NCBI RefSeq assembly: GCF_019799925.1 | Contig: NZ_JABGCG010000002.1 | Span: 372,001 to 436,000, forward strand | Length of the DNA stretch: 64,000 nucleotides | Origin: Blastococcus sp. CPCC 205250 | GTDB lineage: Bacteria; Actinomycetota; Actinomycetes; Mycobacteriales; Geodermatophilaceae | Direction: 5' to 3' | Part shown: piece after piece, positions 6,889 through 16,332 of the stretch | How positions within the stretch are numbered: the stretch's first letter is position 1 | Layout: the number at the start of each line of letters is the position of its first letter | Program-made: the position numbers and the translations under genes | Notes under the pieces: generated by a model | What the model was told of the DNA's origin: nothing | The model's input: the letters and a program-made list of their open reading frames with translations, nothing else | Databases searched by the model: none

Positions 6889-7965
6889 TCAGCGGGACCG
6901 GTGCGACCCGCCCGCCCGGGTGACCAGCAGCTGGGTGCGGACCAGCGCGGCCGAGGCGGCGGCGAGGGCGACCACCGCGACCAGCGCCGGCAGGGGCAGC
7001 GGCTGGTCGCCGGTCCCGTCGGGGCCGGCACTGGTGGCGCTCTCCTCCTCGAGGGCCGGGTCGTCGAGCCCGGAGAGCTGGCCGAAGACCGGCACGGACG
7101 CGCCGTCGTAGCCGCCGGCACCGCCACCGGACCCCTCGGAGCCGCCCGGGCCGCCGGCGGCCGCCGGGGCGGCACCGGACCCCGGGGTGAAGCGCGCCAG
7201 GTCGAGGACCCCGGCGATCGAGGTCGGGGACATCGCCGCGGCGCCGGTCCCGGTGTCGTAGGCGTAGGGCAGGCCCTCGACGCCCGAGGGGCCGGCGGCC
7301 GCGGGCGGCAGCGCGGCGGGCGCCTGCGGCACCGCCGGCGGCTGCGTCTGCGGGAGGGCCTGCGGCAGCGCGTCGACCAGGCCGGGGACCAGGGTCGGGA
7401 CGTCGATGACGGGCAGCTGCGGCAGGTTGACGCCCGGCAGGTTCGGCAGCGGCAACGTGGTCACGACGAAGGGCGTGGGTACCGGCAGCGGGGGCAGCAG
7501 CCGCAGCGCCGCGTCGGTCAGCACCGAGGTCAGCGAGGCGTTGCTCTGCAACCGGTACGTGTAGCCGATGAGGCAGACGTCGACGATGCCCGGGAGCGAG
7601 CAGTCGCGGTCGAAGGTCTCGTCCCACGAGGCGCCGGGCGGCAGCACCCGCGTGCCCGACGGCATGGTCAGCGTGACCTCGGTACGGGCCGTCACGCCCA
7701 CCAGCGTGGGCAGCAGGCCGCCGCCCCCGACCTGCACGGTCTTGTCCTGGATCTGGTTGGTGAAGCGGACGGTGTCGCCGTCGTCGACGGACACGTACGG
7801 CGGGGTCAGGTCGCGGATGGGGACCTCGACCCGGGGATCGACCTGCCCGTTGGGGTCGGCGCCGGCGCTCGGCGCCACGACCACGGTGCCCAGGACCGCC
7901 AGCCAGAGCAGGACCGCCCCGACGACCCCGCGCCGGGCACTGCGTCGGATCCGTCCGATCGCCAT
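6889..7965 (-). CDS. Hypothetical secreted or surface-anchored protein
   Basis: 358 residues; I do not recognise the family. Residues 1-37 look like a signal peptide (basic start, hydrophobic stretch, SAGA before the likely cut). The region to about 145 has beta-rich sequence with [20 protein letters not shown] and two cysteines (near [17 protein letters not shown]) that could form a disulfide; the pattern recalls cupredoxin-like folds but copper ligands are not evident. A Pro/Leu-rich and then Gly-rich low-complexity region follows. A final hydrophobic helix ([17 protein letters not shown]) precedes a basic tail, so the protein is probably anchored in the membrane and faces outward. It is divergent from the endonuclease IV gene. 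Confidence 0.65.
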   Translation of the reverse strand: MAIGRIRRSARRGVVGAVLLWLAVLGTVVVAPSAGADPNGQVDPRVEVPIRDLTPPYVSVDDGDTVRFTNQIQDKTVQVGGGGLLPTLVGVTARTEVTLTMPSGTRVLPPGASWDETFDRDCSLPGIVDVCLIGYTYRLQSNASLTSVLTDAALRLLPPLPVPTPFVVTTLPLPNLPGVNLPQLPVIDVPTLVPGLVDALPQALPQTQPPAVPQAPAALPPAAAGPSGVEGLPYAYDTGTGAAAMSPTSIAGVLDLARFTPGSGAAPAAAGGPGGSEGSGGGAGGYDGASVPVFGQLSGLDDPALEEESATSAGPDGTGDQPLPLPALVAVVALAAASAALVRTQLLVTRAGGSHRSR

Positions 7966-8073
7966 GTCCCTCGAACACCCCTCCGTCGAGCTACTGGGGA
8001 GTAACCCCCGTCACGGTGCAGGAACGATGATGTGTGTCCCGGGTTACGGCCAAACCCCGTCACACCCCCGAAC

Positions 8074-8079
8074 TACTGT
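8074..8079 (+). promoter_or_regulatory. -10 element, leaderless start of the endonuclease IV gene
   Basis: TACTGT, with 7 nt to the GTG start codon. This spacing puts the transcription start on the start codon. Confidence 0.5.
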
Positions 8080-8086
8080 CCCGACC

Positions 8087-8899
8087 GTGGCGACCCACCC
8101 GATCGGCGTACACGTCGGCCCCGGACTGACCGAGGACAACGAGCTCCTGGACGGCGGGCCGATCGCCCGTGCCGCGGAGATGGACGCCGACGGCGTCCAG
8201 GTCTTCCTCGCCGACCCCCAGGGCTGGAAGGCGCCCAAGCCGCGGCCCGACGCCGAGGCGCTGCGCGACGGGGACGTCACCGTCGTCGTCCACGCGCCCT
8301 ACGTGCTCAACGTGGCCACGACCAACAACCGGATCCGCATCCCCAGCCGCAAGCTGCTGGGTCAGCACGCGCAGGCGGCCGCCGCGGTCGGTGCGCTGGG
8401 GCTGGTCGTGCACGGCGGCCACGTGCTGGCGGACGACGACCCCGCCGTCGGGGTCGACAACTGGCGCAAGACGTTCTCCCGCCAGGCCGAGGCCGGCGGC
8501 TTCGCCGTGCCCCTGCTCATCGAGAACACCGCCGGCGGCGGCAACGCGATGGCCCGCGACCTCGACGCCCTCGCCCGGCTCTGGGAGGCCGTCGGCGAGT
8601 TCGGCGCCGGCTTCGTCCTGGACACCTGCCACGCCTGGGCAGCGGGGTGGGACCTGGAGACCGCGGTGGACGACGTCCGCGCCGTCACCGGCCGCATCGA
8701 CGTCGTCCACCTCAACAACAGCCGCGACCCCGCCGGGTCCAGCCGGGACCGGCACGCGCCGCTGGTCGGCGGCGAGATCCCGACCGACCTGCTGCTGGCG
8801 GTGGCCCGGGCCGCCGACGCCCCGGTCGTGCTGGAGACCCCCGGCGACGCTGCCGCGCACGCCGAGGAGGTCGCGCTGGTCAGGTCGGCGATCGGCTGA
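8087..8899 (+). CDS. Endonuclease IV-like AP endonuclease (xylose isomerase-like TIM barrel)
   Basis: 270 residues starting with GTG 8087 (VATHPIGVHVG). The order of conserved pieces fits endonuclease IV: IGVHVGPG at the start, VVHAPYVLN near residue 67, GLVVHGGHV near 105, PLLIENTAGGG near 140, FVLDTCHAWAAG near 180, and DVVHLNNSRDPAGSSRDRH near 205. These supply the His, Glu and Asp ligands for metal at an abasic-site nuclease. It is probably a base-excision repair enzyme, but more divergent TIM-barrel isomerases share the fold. There is no ribosome-binding site; a TANNNT -10 sits 7 nt upstream. The 3' end overlaps the convergent GT87 gene by 20 bp. Confidence 0.8.
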   Translation: MATHPIGVHVGPGLTEDNELLDGGPIARAAEMDADGVQVFLADPQGWKAPKPRPDAEALRDGDVTVVVHAPYVLNVATTNNRIRIPSRKLLGQHAQAAAAVGALGLVVHGGHVLADDDPAVGVDNWRKTFSRQAEAGGFAVPLLIENTAGGGNAMARDLDALARLWEAVGEFGAGFVLDTCHAWAAGWDLETAVDDVRAVTGRIDVVHLNNSRDPAGSSRDRHAPLVGGEIPTDLLLAVARAADAPVVLETPGDAAAHAEEVALVRSAIG

Positions 8900-10421
8900 G
8901 ACGGCGGCGGGCGGCGCGCGGCGGCTGCAGCGTCAGGGCGTCGGGCGCGCGGTCCAGCACGCCGCCGGCCGGGTCGTCGACACCCGGCCAGGTCGCCCGG
9001 ACGGCGTCGTGGTCCGGGCGCCAGATCTCGTGCACGACCAGCGCGACGAGCACCACCACCGCGGTGTCGCGGGCGAGGACGGTCATCCAGAACCACTCCT
9101 CGTCGATGCCGCGGTTGGCGCTGCCGAGGTACCAGAGCATCGTCCCGACCCACACCAGCACCTCGGACGCCTGCCACAGGAGCAGCGAGCGCCAGCGCGG
9201 CCGGGCCAGCACGGCCAGCGGGAGCAGCCACAGCGAGAACTGCGGGCTCCAGACCTTGTTGAGCAGCAGGAACCCGGCCACGAGCAGGAACGCCACCTGG
9301 GCCACCCGGGGCCGCACCGGGGCGGCGAGCGTGAGCCACGCGACGCCCAGCCCGTAGGCCAGCAGGACCGCGGCGACCACCGCGTTGAGCACCGACGGTG
9401 TCTGCCCCTCGGCGAGGGGGCCGTCGAAGGCCCGCCCGTCGGTCAGCGTGAGCACCAGGTCCCACAGCGTCTCGGGGTTGGCCGGCCGGCTGCGGCTGAA
9501 GGTGAAGAAGGTCGCCCAGTTGTCGAACGCCAGCAGCGCCACGGGCAGGTTCACCGCCAGCCAGGCGGCGACGGCCGCCCCCGCGGTGCGCAGCCACGGC
9601 CGCCAGGTGCCCGCCCGCAGGCACAGCAGCAGCAGCGCGCCCAACACCAGCAACGGATAGAACTTCGCCGCCACGGCGAGCCCGAGGAGCACGCCGGCCA
9701 GCACCTGCCGCTCCCGCGCCCAGGCCCACATGCCCAGCCCGGTGAGCGCGACGGCCAGCAGGTCCCAGTTGGTGAACGCGTGGACGAGCAGCAGGGGGGA
9801 GAGGGCGACCATCGCCGTGTCCCACGGCCGGCGGCCCGACAGCGCCAGCACGGTGCGGACGACGACGGAGGCCAGCAGGGCCAGCAGCAGGCAGGTGACC
9901 ACGTAGTAGACCTGCACCTCGGGGAAGCCGGGCAGCAGGCCCTCGTCGCCGGAGACCCCGGCGTACGCCCGCGCCAGCGCCGCCGCGACGGCCATCAGCC
10001 CCCCGGTCAGCACCGGGTACTCGACGGCGGAGTCCAGGTAGGGGACCGAGCCGTCGTCGAGGCCGTGCACCCCGAACAGCGGGATCGCGTCGTTGTAGCA
10101 GAAGTGCGTGTACTGGACGCTCCCCGACCAGATCCCGTCGGAGCAGGGCACCTGCTTGGCCCAGGCGAGCGCGAGCACGACCGACGCGAACAGCAGGCAG
10201 ACCCGCAGCGGCGTCCAGAACAGCGCCCGGCCGGTGACGGCGTGCCGGCCCCACGGGCCCCCCACCGCCTCGCTGGCCTGGGCGACGACGGGGTCGTCCC
10301 AGGTCGGGACCACCCGGTCCGGCCGCTCCGGCGGCGCGACGGTCGCCGGCCCCCGGAACGGCACGGACCCCTCGGCAGCGACGCTGTCCGAGGGGTCCGT
10401 GGGGTGCGGGGCGCCGGTCAC
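8880..10421 (-). CDS. GT87 family (DUF2029) polyprenol-phosphate mannosyltransferase-like membrane protein
   Basis: 513 residues with about ten hydrophobic segments. After a soluble N-terminus of about 70 residues come the first membrane helix (VCLLFASVVLALAWA), an extracytoplasmic loop with DGIWSGSVQYTHFCYNDAIP, and VPYLDSAVEYPVLTGGLMA, which carries the Asp-Glu-Tyr-Pro pattern of GT87 alpha-mannosyltransferases using lipid-linked mannose. In mycobacteria the gene beside ponA1 (Rv0051) is of this type. The start is GTG 10421, 28 bp after ponA; a CAGACT hexamer 6 nt upstream could be a weak leaderless -10. The substrate glycan is unknown. Confidence 0.8.
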   Translation of the reverse strand: MTGAPHPTDPSDSVAAEGSVPFRGPATVAPPERPDRVVPTWDDPVVAQASEAVGGPWGRHAVTGRALFWTPLRVCLLFASVVLALAWAKQVPCSDGIWSGSVQYTHFCYNDAIPLFGVHGLDDGSVPYLDSAVEYPVLTGGLMAVAAALARAYAGVSGDEGLLPGFPEVQVYYVVTCLLLALLASVVVRTVLALSGRRPWDTAMVALSPLLLVHAFTNWDLLAVALTGLGMWAWARERQVLAGVLLGLAVAAKFYPLLVLGALLLLCLRAGTWRPWLRTAGAAVAAWLAVNLPVALLAFDNWATFFTFSRSRPANPETLWDLVLTLTDGRAFDGPLAEGQTPSVLNAVVAAVLLAYGLGVAWLTLAAPVRPRVAQVAFLLVAGFLLLNKVWSPQFSLWLLPLAVLARPRWRSLLLWQASEVLVWVGTMLWYLGSANRGIDEEWFWMTVLARDTAVVVLVALVVHEIWRPDHDAVRATWPGVDDPAGGVLDRAPDALTLQPPRAARRRLSRSPT

Positions 10422-10449
10422 GCCCCCAGTCTGCCGGGCGCCCGAGGGG

Positions 10450-12882
10450 TCAGCCGGTGCCGGCTTGCGGTTGCTGCTGACCGCCGCTGTTGTTGCCTCC
10501 GGCGCCGCCCGGCTGTCCGTTCCCGGGCGCCGTGGTGCCCCCGACCACCGGCGGGACGACCGGCGGGCTCGAGGACGTCGGCGGGGCCGACGAGGACGGC
10601 GTCGAGGGCGTCGTGGGCGTCACCGAGGTCTGCGGGGTGTCCACCTGCGTCTCCGGCGCCTGCTGGGTGCTGGTCGCCGGTGCCGACTGCGTGGCGGGCG
10701 CCTCCGTCGTCGGCGTCGCGGTCTGCGACGCCGGCGGGCCCTCCCGGTCGGCGTCGACGACCGGCTCGTCCGGCAGCGGCTCCTCCGGCGTCCCGGCCAG
10801 CGCGGCGTCCATGAACTGCTGCCAGATCGCCCCGGGCAGCCCGGCGCCGTAGATGATCGAGCCCGAGGCGGTGCGGATCGGCTCCCGGGCGTCGCTGCCC
10901 ATCCACACGGCCGTGGACAGCGACGGGGTGTACCCGACCATCCAGGCGTCGGAGTTGTCCTCGGCGTTGAGCCCCTGGGTACCGGTCTTGCTGGCCACCG
11001 GGCGGTCGCCGTCGAGCGAGCGCCGCGAGTAGTCGGCGACGTCCTCCAGCGCGTAGGTGGTGTCGCTGGCGACCTCGGCGGGGATGACCTGCTCGCCCGG
11101 GTCGCCGCCGTACTCCAGCAGCACCGCCCCGGAGGTGTCGGTGACCCGGCCGACGAAGAACGGGCTGCGCTCCACACCGCCGGCGGCGAGGGTGGCGAAG
11201 CCGTGCGCCTGGTCGATCGGGCGCATCTCGTACTCGCCGATGCCGATCGCCGAGCCGGTGGACCCGTCGGCGTTGGCCAGCGTCGTCTGGCCGGCCAGGC
11301 CGCCGTCCTGCCACGTCTCGGGCAGGCCCGCGGCGGCCAGCGCCGTCGCCCGGACGTTCTCCGGACCGACCTCGTAGGCCAGGCCGTAGTACGTCGTGTT
11401 CAGCGACCGGGTCATCGCCTCCACCAGCGTGCAGTTCCCGCACGAGGCGCCGCCGGAGTTGCGCACCGGCGCGTCGCGGTCGGGGAAGGTCTGCGGCGAG
11501 GAGCCGTCGCGCCGGGACTCCACGCCGACGCCCTGCTGCAGCGCCGTGGCGAGCACGTAGGGCTTCATCGACGAGCCCGGCTGGCGCTGGGCCTGCGCGT
11601 AGTCGTTGCCGGTGCCGCTCGGCCCGCCGTAGTAGGCGCGGACGGCACCGGTGCGCGGGTCGATGGCCACCAGCGCCTGGCGCAGGTTCCCCGGCTCGCC
11701 CTGCATGACGTCGGCGATCGCGGCGAGCGCGGCGTCCTGCCGGGGCTTCTCGATGGTGGTGGTGATGCGCAGGCCACCGGCGAAGATCTGCTGGTCGGTG
11801 TAGCCCTTCGCGCGCAGCTCGTTGAGCGCCTGCTGCACGATCAGCCCCTCCGGGCCGTCGGGGATGCCGAGGTTGGAGCCGGTGCGCGGCAGCACGGGCG
11901 GGTACACCGCGGCGGCCCGCTGCTCGGTGGTGACCCAGTCCTCCTCGACCATCGCGTCGAGGACCCCCTCCCAGCGGGTCAGCGCGCCCTCCGGGTTCAC
12001 CTCGGGGTCGTTGTTGGAGGGGTTGCGGATCAGGACGGCCAGGACGGCGCCCTGCTCGGCGGTCAGCTGGCTGGCCGGGACACCGAAGAAGGTGTTGGCC
12101 GCCGCCTCGATGCCGTAGGCCCCGCGGCCGAAGTAGATGGTGTTCAGGTAGTTCTCGAGGATCTCGTCCTTCGAGTACTCGTTGTCCAGCTTGATGGCCA
12201 GGAAGAGCTCCTGGAACTTCCGGCTGAACGTCTGCTCCGAGGTCAGGAAGGCGTTCTTGACGTACTGCTGGGTGATCGTCGACCCGCCCTGCGTCGACCC
12301 GCCCGAGACGTTGTTCCACGCCGCGCGGACGATGCCGGTGAACGAGATGCCGGGGTCGGAGTAGAAGTTGCGGTTCTCCGCCGCGAGGATCGCGTTGCGC
12401 GCCGGTTCCGAGACCTGGTCCAGCGAGACGTTGGTGCGGTTCTCGTCGCCGAGGCGGGCCATCTCCGTGGTGCCGTCGGCGTAGTACACGACCGTCGTCT
12501 GGGCGTTCTGCACGCTGCTCGGGTCGGGCACCTCGGTCGTCGCGTAGACCACGCCGACGAAGACGGCGAGCAGCACGAACATGCCCGCGACCAGGCCGGC
12601 GAGGATCTTCAGCCGGCGACGACGGCGCTGCTTCTTCGTGCGGGCCGGCTTGCCCCGGCGCCCACCGCTGCCGCCGCTGCTGCCCGTGCCGCCCCGACCG
12701 CCCGAGCCGGGTGGCCGACCGCCGCCGGAGCCACCGCCCGGTGGACGGCCGCCGCCACCCGACGAACCGGCGCGGGAGGCCGTCGTCCGGGCCCGGCCGT
12801 TCCCGCCGGGACGGGCGGGAGGTGGCCGGCGGACGGAGCCGGCCCCCGAGCCGACCGGTGACGTCTCGTCGTGGGAGGGCAC
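10450..12882 (-). CDS. ponA: Class A penicillin-binding protein (PonA1 type)
   Basis: 810 residues. A disordered Gly/Arg/Pro cytoplasmic tail (1-90) is followed by one membrane helix (about 93-115). The GT51 glycosyltransferase domain (about 140-300) has AAENRNFY with the catalytic Glu and GGSTITQQYVKN. The transpeptidase domain has S437-S-M-K440, S493-L-N495 and K632-T-G634, all intact. A long Pro/Thr/Ser C-terminal tail (after about 700) and an Asn/Gln/Gly-rich end resemble mycobacterial PonA1. It polymerises and crosslinks peptidoglycan. The GTG start at 12882 follows GAAGGGG at normal spacing. The gene is flanked by DUF5318 and GT87 genes as in Mycobacterium. Confidence 0.95.
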   Translation of the reverse strand: MPSHDETSPVGSGAGSVRRPPPARPGGNGRARTTASRAGSSGGGGRPPGGGSGGGRPPGSGGRGGTGSSGGSGGRRGKPARTKKQRRRRRLKILAGLVAGMFVLLAVFVGVVYATTEVPDPSSVQNAQTTVVYYADGTTEMARLGDENRTNVSLDQVSEPARNAILAAENRNFYSDPGISFTGIVRAAWNNVSGGSTQGGSTITQQYVKNAFLTSEQTFSRKFQELFLAIKLDNEYSKDEILENYLNTIYFGRGAYGIEAAANTFFGVPASQLTAEQGAVLAVLIRNPSNNDPEVNPEGALTRWEGVLDAMVEEDWVTTEQRAAAVYPPVLPRTGSNLGIPDGPEGLIVQQALNELRAKGYTDQQIFAGGLRITTTIEKPRQDAALAAIADVMQGEPGNLRQALVAIDPRTGAVRAYYGGPSGTGNDYAQAQRQPGSSMKPYVLATALQQGVGVESRRDGSSPQTFPDRDAPVRNSGGASCGNCTLVEAMTRSLNTTYYGLAYEVGPENVRATALAAAGLPETWQDGGLAGQTTLANADGSTGSAIGIGEYEMRPIDQAHGFATLAAGGVERSPFFVGRVTDTSGAVLLEYGGDPGEQVIPAEVASDTTYALEDVADYSRRSLDGDRPVASKTGTQGLNAEDNSDAWMVGYTPSLSTAVWMGSDAREPIRTASGSIIYGAGLPGAIWQQFMDAALAGTPEEPLPDEPVVDADREGPPASQTATPTTEAPATQSAPATSTQQAPETQVDTPQTSVTPTTPSTPSSSAPPTSSSPPVVPPVVGGTTAPGNGQPGGAGGNNSGGQQQPQAGTG

Positions 12883-13030
12883 GAGCGAGCCCCTTCCTGA
12901 CTGTCGAGTGGGACGGGACGAGTTCGTCCCGCTACCCAGAGTGGCGTGTTCAGATGTGAGAGCGGGGGAGGACCCGCGGGAGCGCGACCAGCGTCACCGC
13001 AGGCGCCGTCCCTGGACGACGACGCGACCG

Positions 13031-13048
13031 GCGGGAGGGTGCTCCCGC
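13031..13048 (-). terminator. Small hairpin after the DUF5318 gene
   Basis: A GCGGGAG / CTCCCGC 7-bp stem with a 4-nt loop, 7 nt past the stop codon. It could be a weak terminator between the DUF5318 gene and ponA. Confidence 0.35.
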
Positions 13049-13054
13049 GCGGCG

Positions 13055-13465
13055 CTACTCCGTCGCGGCCCGCCGGCTGCTGCGCCGCGGCCGGCGGTCG
13101 GGCAGTTCGTTGCCCAGGACGTACGAGCAGTCCAGGTGGTTCCAGCCGCAGGCGCGGCACACCTCGACCTCGTAGACGGAGAACTCCCCCTGCATGACGT
13201 CCATCCGCGCGAGCTCGGCGTGCGTCTTGGCCTGTCCGGAGACGTGGCCGAGCGCGTCGCCGTAGACGTAGCTCACCGTGGTCAGCCGGTGCCCGCGGCA
13301 CACCGGACAGGGCTGCTCGGTGGGGTCGCCGTGGTACCGGGCCGCCCGCGTGAGGTACGGACTGGCGTCGCAGACGTCGTACAGGCTCGTGCGCCCGGCG
13401 TGCACGGCCGCGAGGACGGCTCGCCGCTGCAGCGAGTAGTCCACGACAGACCGTCGTCCGGGCAC
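13055..13465 (-). CDS. DUF5318 family protein, zinc-ribbon-like
   Basis: 136 residues from a GTG at 13465 (VPGRRSVVDYSLQRRAVLA). CPVCRGH near residue 62 and CRACGWNH near 107 form two Cys-x2-Cys knuckles, suggesting one bound zinc. The length and segments such as YHGDPTEQPCPVC and VYGDALGH fit DUF5318, whose mycobacterial member (Rv0049) also precedes ponA1. Function unknown; position suggests an envelope or growth role. It is divergent from the PadR gene with a 201-bp gap that contains a strong palindrome. Confidence 0.8.
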   Translation of the reverse strand: MPGRRSVVDYSLQRRAVLAAVHAGRTSLYDVCDASPYLTRAARYHGDPTEQPCPVCRGHRLTTVSYVYGDALGHVSGQAKTHAELARMDVMQGEFSVYEVEVCRACGWNHLDCSYVLGNELPDRRPRRSSRRAATE

Positions 13466-13618
13466 CGGGTCAGGGTACGCACCGCGGCCGGTGCGGGGGC
13501 GGCTCGGCGACCCGCCCGGGACCGGTGCACCGGGGCTCCCGGCGGCCGCGCGACCCGGGGCTGTGGCGACCGGCACGCCACTCCCGGGTGACCCACGCTT
13601 GCCGCGGAGTTCATCTGC

Positions 13619-13641
13619 CGATGTATCGTCTCGATACATCG
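13619..13641. promoter_or_regulatory. Palindromic operator upstream of the padR gene
   Basis: CGATGTATCG, three bases, CGATACATCG: a perfect 10-bp inverted repeat in an otherwise GC-rich gap. PadR sites often contain ATGT and ACAT half-sites, as here. A TATCGT hexamer at 13624-13629 lies inside, so a bound repressor would block this promoter. It sits 26 bp before the padR start codon and may also act on the divergent DUF5318 gene. Confidence 0.7.
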
Positions 13642-13666
13642 ACCGGCAGGGGGCGGAGGAGGCGGA

Positions 13667-14278
13667 GTGCTCGAGTTCGCCATCCTCGGCCTGCTGCAAC
13701 AGTCGCCGATGCACGGATACGAGCTGCGCAAGCAGCTCGCCTCCGTGCTCGGCGGCCTGCGCAGCATCTCCTACGGCTCGCTGTACCCCGCGCTGAAGCG
13801 GCTCCACAAGGCCGGGCTCGTCACGACTGCCGAACCCGGTCCCGGGGAGCTGCTCCCGGCGGACGCACCTGCGCTCACCGGCCGCCGGGGCAAGGTGGTC
13901 TACACGATCACCGCGGAGGGCAAGGAGCGCTTCCAGGAACTGGTCAGCCAGGCCGGCCCGGAGGCGTACGACGACGGAGGCCACTTCGGCGTCCACCTCG
14001 CCTTCTTCCGGCACACCGCCGCGGACGTGCGGCTGCGGATCCTCGAGGGCCGCAGGCGCACGGTCGAACGCCAGCGGGAGGGTCTGCGGACCTCCCTGGC
14101 ACGGACCCGCGAGCGGGTCGACCGCTACACGCTCGAGCTGCAGCGCCACGGGCTCGAGTCGGTGGACCGGGAGGTCCGCTGGCTGTCGGAGCTCATCGAC
14201 AAGGAGCTCACCGACAGCGAGCCCACAGACAGAGAGCACCGGGACGCAGCGACCCGAGACGACGGTCGCACGCACTGA
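13667..14278 (+). CDS. PadR family transcriptional regulator
   Basis: 203 residues. The N-terminal winged helix is typical PadR: LEFAILGLLQQSPMHGYELR, then SYGSLYPALKRLHKAGLV. An Arg/Glu-rich helical C-terminal domain follows (dimerisation). Start is GTG 13667 after a GGAGGAGGCGG ribosome-binding stretch. The gene lies 69 bp upstream of ino1 on the same strand, the same pairing as Rv0047c-Rv0046c (ino1) in Mycobacterium tuberculosis. It is likely autoregulated through the palindrome just upstream and may control inositol synthesis. The effector is unknown. Confidence 0.9.
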   Translation: MLEFAILGLLQQSPMHGYELRKQLASVLGGLRSISYGSLYPALKRLHKAGLVTTAEPGPGELLPADAPALTGRRGKVVYTITAEGKERFQELVSQAGPEAYDDGGHFGVHLAFFRHTAADVRLRILEGRRRTVERQREGLRTSLARTRERVDRYTLELQRHGLESVDREVRWLSELIDKELTDSEPTDREHRDAATRDDGRTH

Positions 14279-14347
14279 CCCGGTGCAAGGGGCGGGTTCC
14301 CGCCCCGCACACGACGGACCTGCGGGTCCAACGGAGAGAGGAAGCCC

Positions 14348-15427
14348 ATGGGAGCCGTCAAGGTCGCCATCGTCGGCGTCGGCAACTGCGCCGCGTCGCT
14401 GGTGCAGGGCGTGCACTACTACCGGGACGCCGACGAGAACGCCTCGGTCCCCGGCCTGATGCACGTCCGTTTCGGTGAGTACCACGTGTCCGACGTGGAG
14501 TTCGTCGCCGCGTTCGACGTCGACGCGAAGAAGGTCGGCCGCGACCTCTCCGAGGCCATCGTCGCCAGCGAGAACAACACCATCAAGATCTGCGACGTGC
14601 CGCCGCTCGGCGTCCCCGTCCAGCGCGGCACGACCCTCGACGGCCTCGGGAAGTACTACCGAGAGACCATCGAGGAGTCCGACGAGCAGCCGGTCGACGT
14701 CGTCTCCGCCCTGCGCGAGTCCGGCGCCGACGTCCTCGTCTGCTACCTGCCGGTGGGCTCGCAGGAGGCCGCGGAGTTCTACGCGCAGGCCGCCCTCGAC
14801 GCGGGCGTGGCGTTCGTCAACGCCCTGCCGGTCTTCATCGCGGGCACCAAGGAGTGGGCGGACAAGTTCACCGCCGCCGGGGTGCCGATCGTCGGTGACG
14901 ACATCAAGAGCCAGGTCGGCGCGACCATCACCCACCGGGTGCTGGCCAAGCTGTTCGAGGACCGCGGCGTCCAGCTCGACCGCACCATGCAGCTGAACGT
15001 CGGCGGCAACATGGACTTCAAGAACATGCTCGAGCGCGAGCGCCTGGAGTCCAAGAAGATCTCCAAGACCCAGGCCGTCACCAGTCAGATCGACCGGGAC
15101 ATGGGCAAGGACAACGTCCACATCGGCCCCTCGGACCACGTGCCGTGGCTGAGCGACCGCAAGTGGGCCTACGTCCGCCTCGAGGGTCGCGCGTTCGGCG
15201 ACGTCCCGCTGAGCCTGGAGTACAAGCTCGAGGTCTGGGACTCCCCGAACTCGGCCGGCATCATCATCGACGCCGTCCGCGCCGCGAAGATCGCCAAGGA
15301 CCGCGGCATCGGCGGCCCGATCCTCTCGGCGTCGTCCTACTTCATGAAGTCGCCGCCGGTGCAGTACGACGACAGCCAGGCGCGCGACGCCGTGGAGGCC
15401 TTCATCCGCGGCGACATCGAGCGCTGA
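14348..15427 (+). CDS. ino1: Inositol-3-phosphate synthase
   Basis: 359 residues, the actinobacterial length. The Rossmann start is [18 protein letters not shown] (NAD binding). Further conserved pieces are [32 protein letters not shown] and [12 protein letters not shown], containing the Lys residues of the active site. It converts glucose 6-phosphate to inositol 3-phosphate, the precursor of phosphatidylinositol, PIMs and mycothiol. The ATG at 14348 has a GAGAGAGGAAG ribosome-binding region. A terminator hairpin follows. Confidence 0.96.
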   Translation: MGAVKVAIVGVGNCAASLVQGVHYYRDADENASVPGLMHVRFGEYHVSDVEFVAAFDVDAKKVGRDLSEAIVASENNTIKICDVPPLGVPVQRGTTLDGLGKYYRETIEESDEQPVDVVSALRESGADVLVCYLPVGSQEAAEFYAQAALDAGVAFVNALPVFIAGTKEWADKFTAAGVPIVGDDIKSQVGATITHRVLAKLFEDRGVQLDRTMQLNVGGNMDFKNMLERERLESKKISKTQAVTSQIDRDMGKDNVHIGPSDHVPWLSDRKWAYVRLEGRAFGDVPLSLEYKLEVWDSPNSAGIIIDAVRAAKIAKDRGIGGPILSASSYFMKSPPVQYDDSQARDAVEAFIRGDIER

Positions 15428-15460
15428 GGTGACCGCCTGACGGCTCCGTCGCCGTCGGTC

Positions 15461-15500
15461 CGAAGGGCCCGTCCCCCGATCCCGGGGGGCGGGCCCTTCG
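15461..15500 (+). terminator. Terminator after ino1
   Basis: A near-perfect stem (GAAGGGCCCGTCCCCC with GGGGGGCGGGCCCTTC, one G-T pair) ending 73 nt after the ino1 stop codon. Confidence 0.8.
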
Positions 15501-15531
15501 CGTGTGCGCCCGCAGCCGGCCGCGCGCTGCC

Positions 15532-15537
15532 TAGGCT
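15532..15537 (+). promoter_or_regulatory. -10 element, leaderless start of the lipoprotein gene
   Basis: TAGGCT, 6 nt before the ATG at 15544. Confidence 0.55.
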
Positions 15538-15543
15538 GACGGC

Positions 15544-16308
15544 ATGCCGCCCCGCAGCCGTCCCCTGCTGTCCGCGGGACTGGCGCTGGCGCTGCTGGCA
15601 GGCTGCTCCGGCGACGACGAGCGCGAGCCGGGCGACGCGGTCACCGCGGCCGAGGCCGACGTCCTGGCCGCCCTCCTGGCCGCCAACGCCGACGAGGGGG
15701 GCGCCGACTTCGTCGTCACCGCGCCCTTCGGCGAGGACGCGCTGCTCACCCTGACCGGCGAGGTGGACTACGCCGACGCCGTCGGCCGCGCGCAGGCGGT
15801 CACCCGCCACGGCGGCGGGGCCCCCGAGGAGGCCCGCACCGTCTTCTTCACCGCGGACGAGGTGTGGTTCGGCGACGTGCCGGGGCTGGACGGGGCGCTG
15901 GCCGCCGCCGGGCTCCCGCCGGCCGCCTACGTGCGCCGCCCGGTTGCCGCCACCGGTGCCGACGCGAGCGCGCCGCTGACCGACGTCCTGGTGCGGCTGG
16001 TGCTGGACCTGTCCGCCCCGGAGGACGACGACCCCGGGGCGTTCCGGGACGGCGACCACACGTGGGAGGGCCAGCGCTCCATCGACGGCCGGCTCAGCAC
16101 GGTGTACGCCTCCGCGGCGGGCTGGACGGTGGCCGTGGACAGCTCGACCGACCTGCTCGTGCAGTACGTGACGCCGCTGCCGGGCCTCGAGTCCCCGGTC
16201 ACGGTCTCGCTGACCGACCACGGGCCCCGGGACATCGCCCCGCCCGCGGCGGAGGAGACGGCGGACGGCGTGGCCCACCCGGAGCTGCTGGGCGCCGTCG
16301 GCCTGTAG
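15544..16308 (+). CDS. Predicted lipoprotein of unknown function
   Basis: 254 residues. The signal peptide ends in the lipobox LLAGC, giving lipidated Cys near residue 21. The rest alternates strand and helix with repeated DG/Thr patterns, and includes an internal pair of similar segments of the kind TVFFTADEVWFGDVPGLD and STVYASAAGWTV. The general look is like the LppX/LprG or LolA-like lipid-carrier fold, but I cannot assign a family. It is not in the mycobacterial ino1 neighbourhood. Transcribed alone from a leaderless-type promoter, ending at a shared hairpin. Confidence 0.75.
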   Translation: MPPRSRPLLSAGLALALLAGCSGDDEREPGDAVTAAEADVLAALLAANADEGGADFVVTAPFGEDALLTLTGEVDYADAVGRAQAVTRHGGGAPEEARTVFFTADEVWFGDVPGLDGALAAAGLPPAAYVRRPVAATGADASAPLTDVLVRLVLDLSAPEDDDPGAFRDGDHTWEGQRSIDGRLSTVYASAAGWTVAVDSSTDLLVQYVTPLPGLESPVTVSLTDHGPRDIAPPAAEETADGVAHPELLGAVGL

Positions 16309-16332
16309 GGACCCGTTCCGGCCCCGGACATG

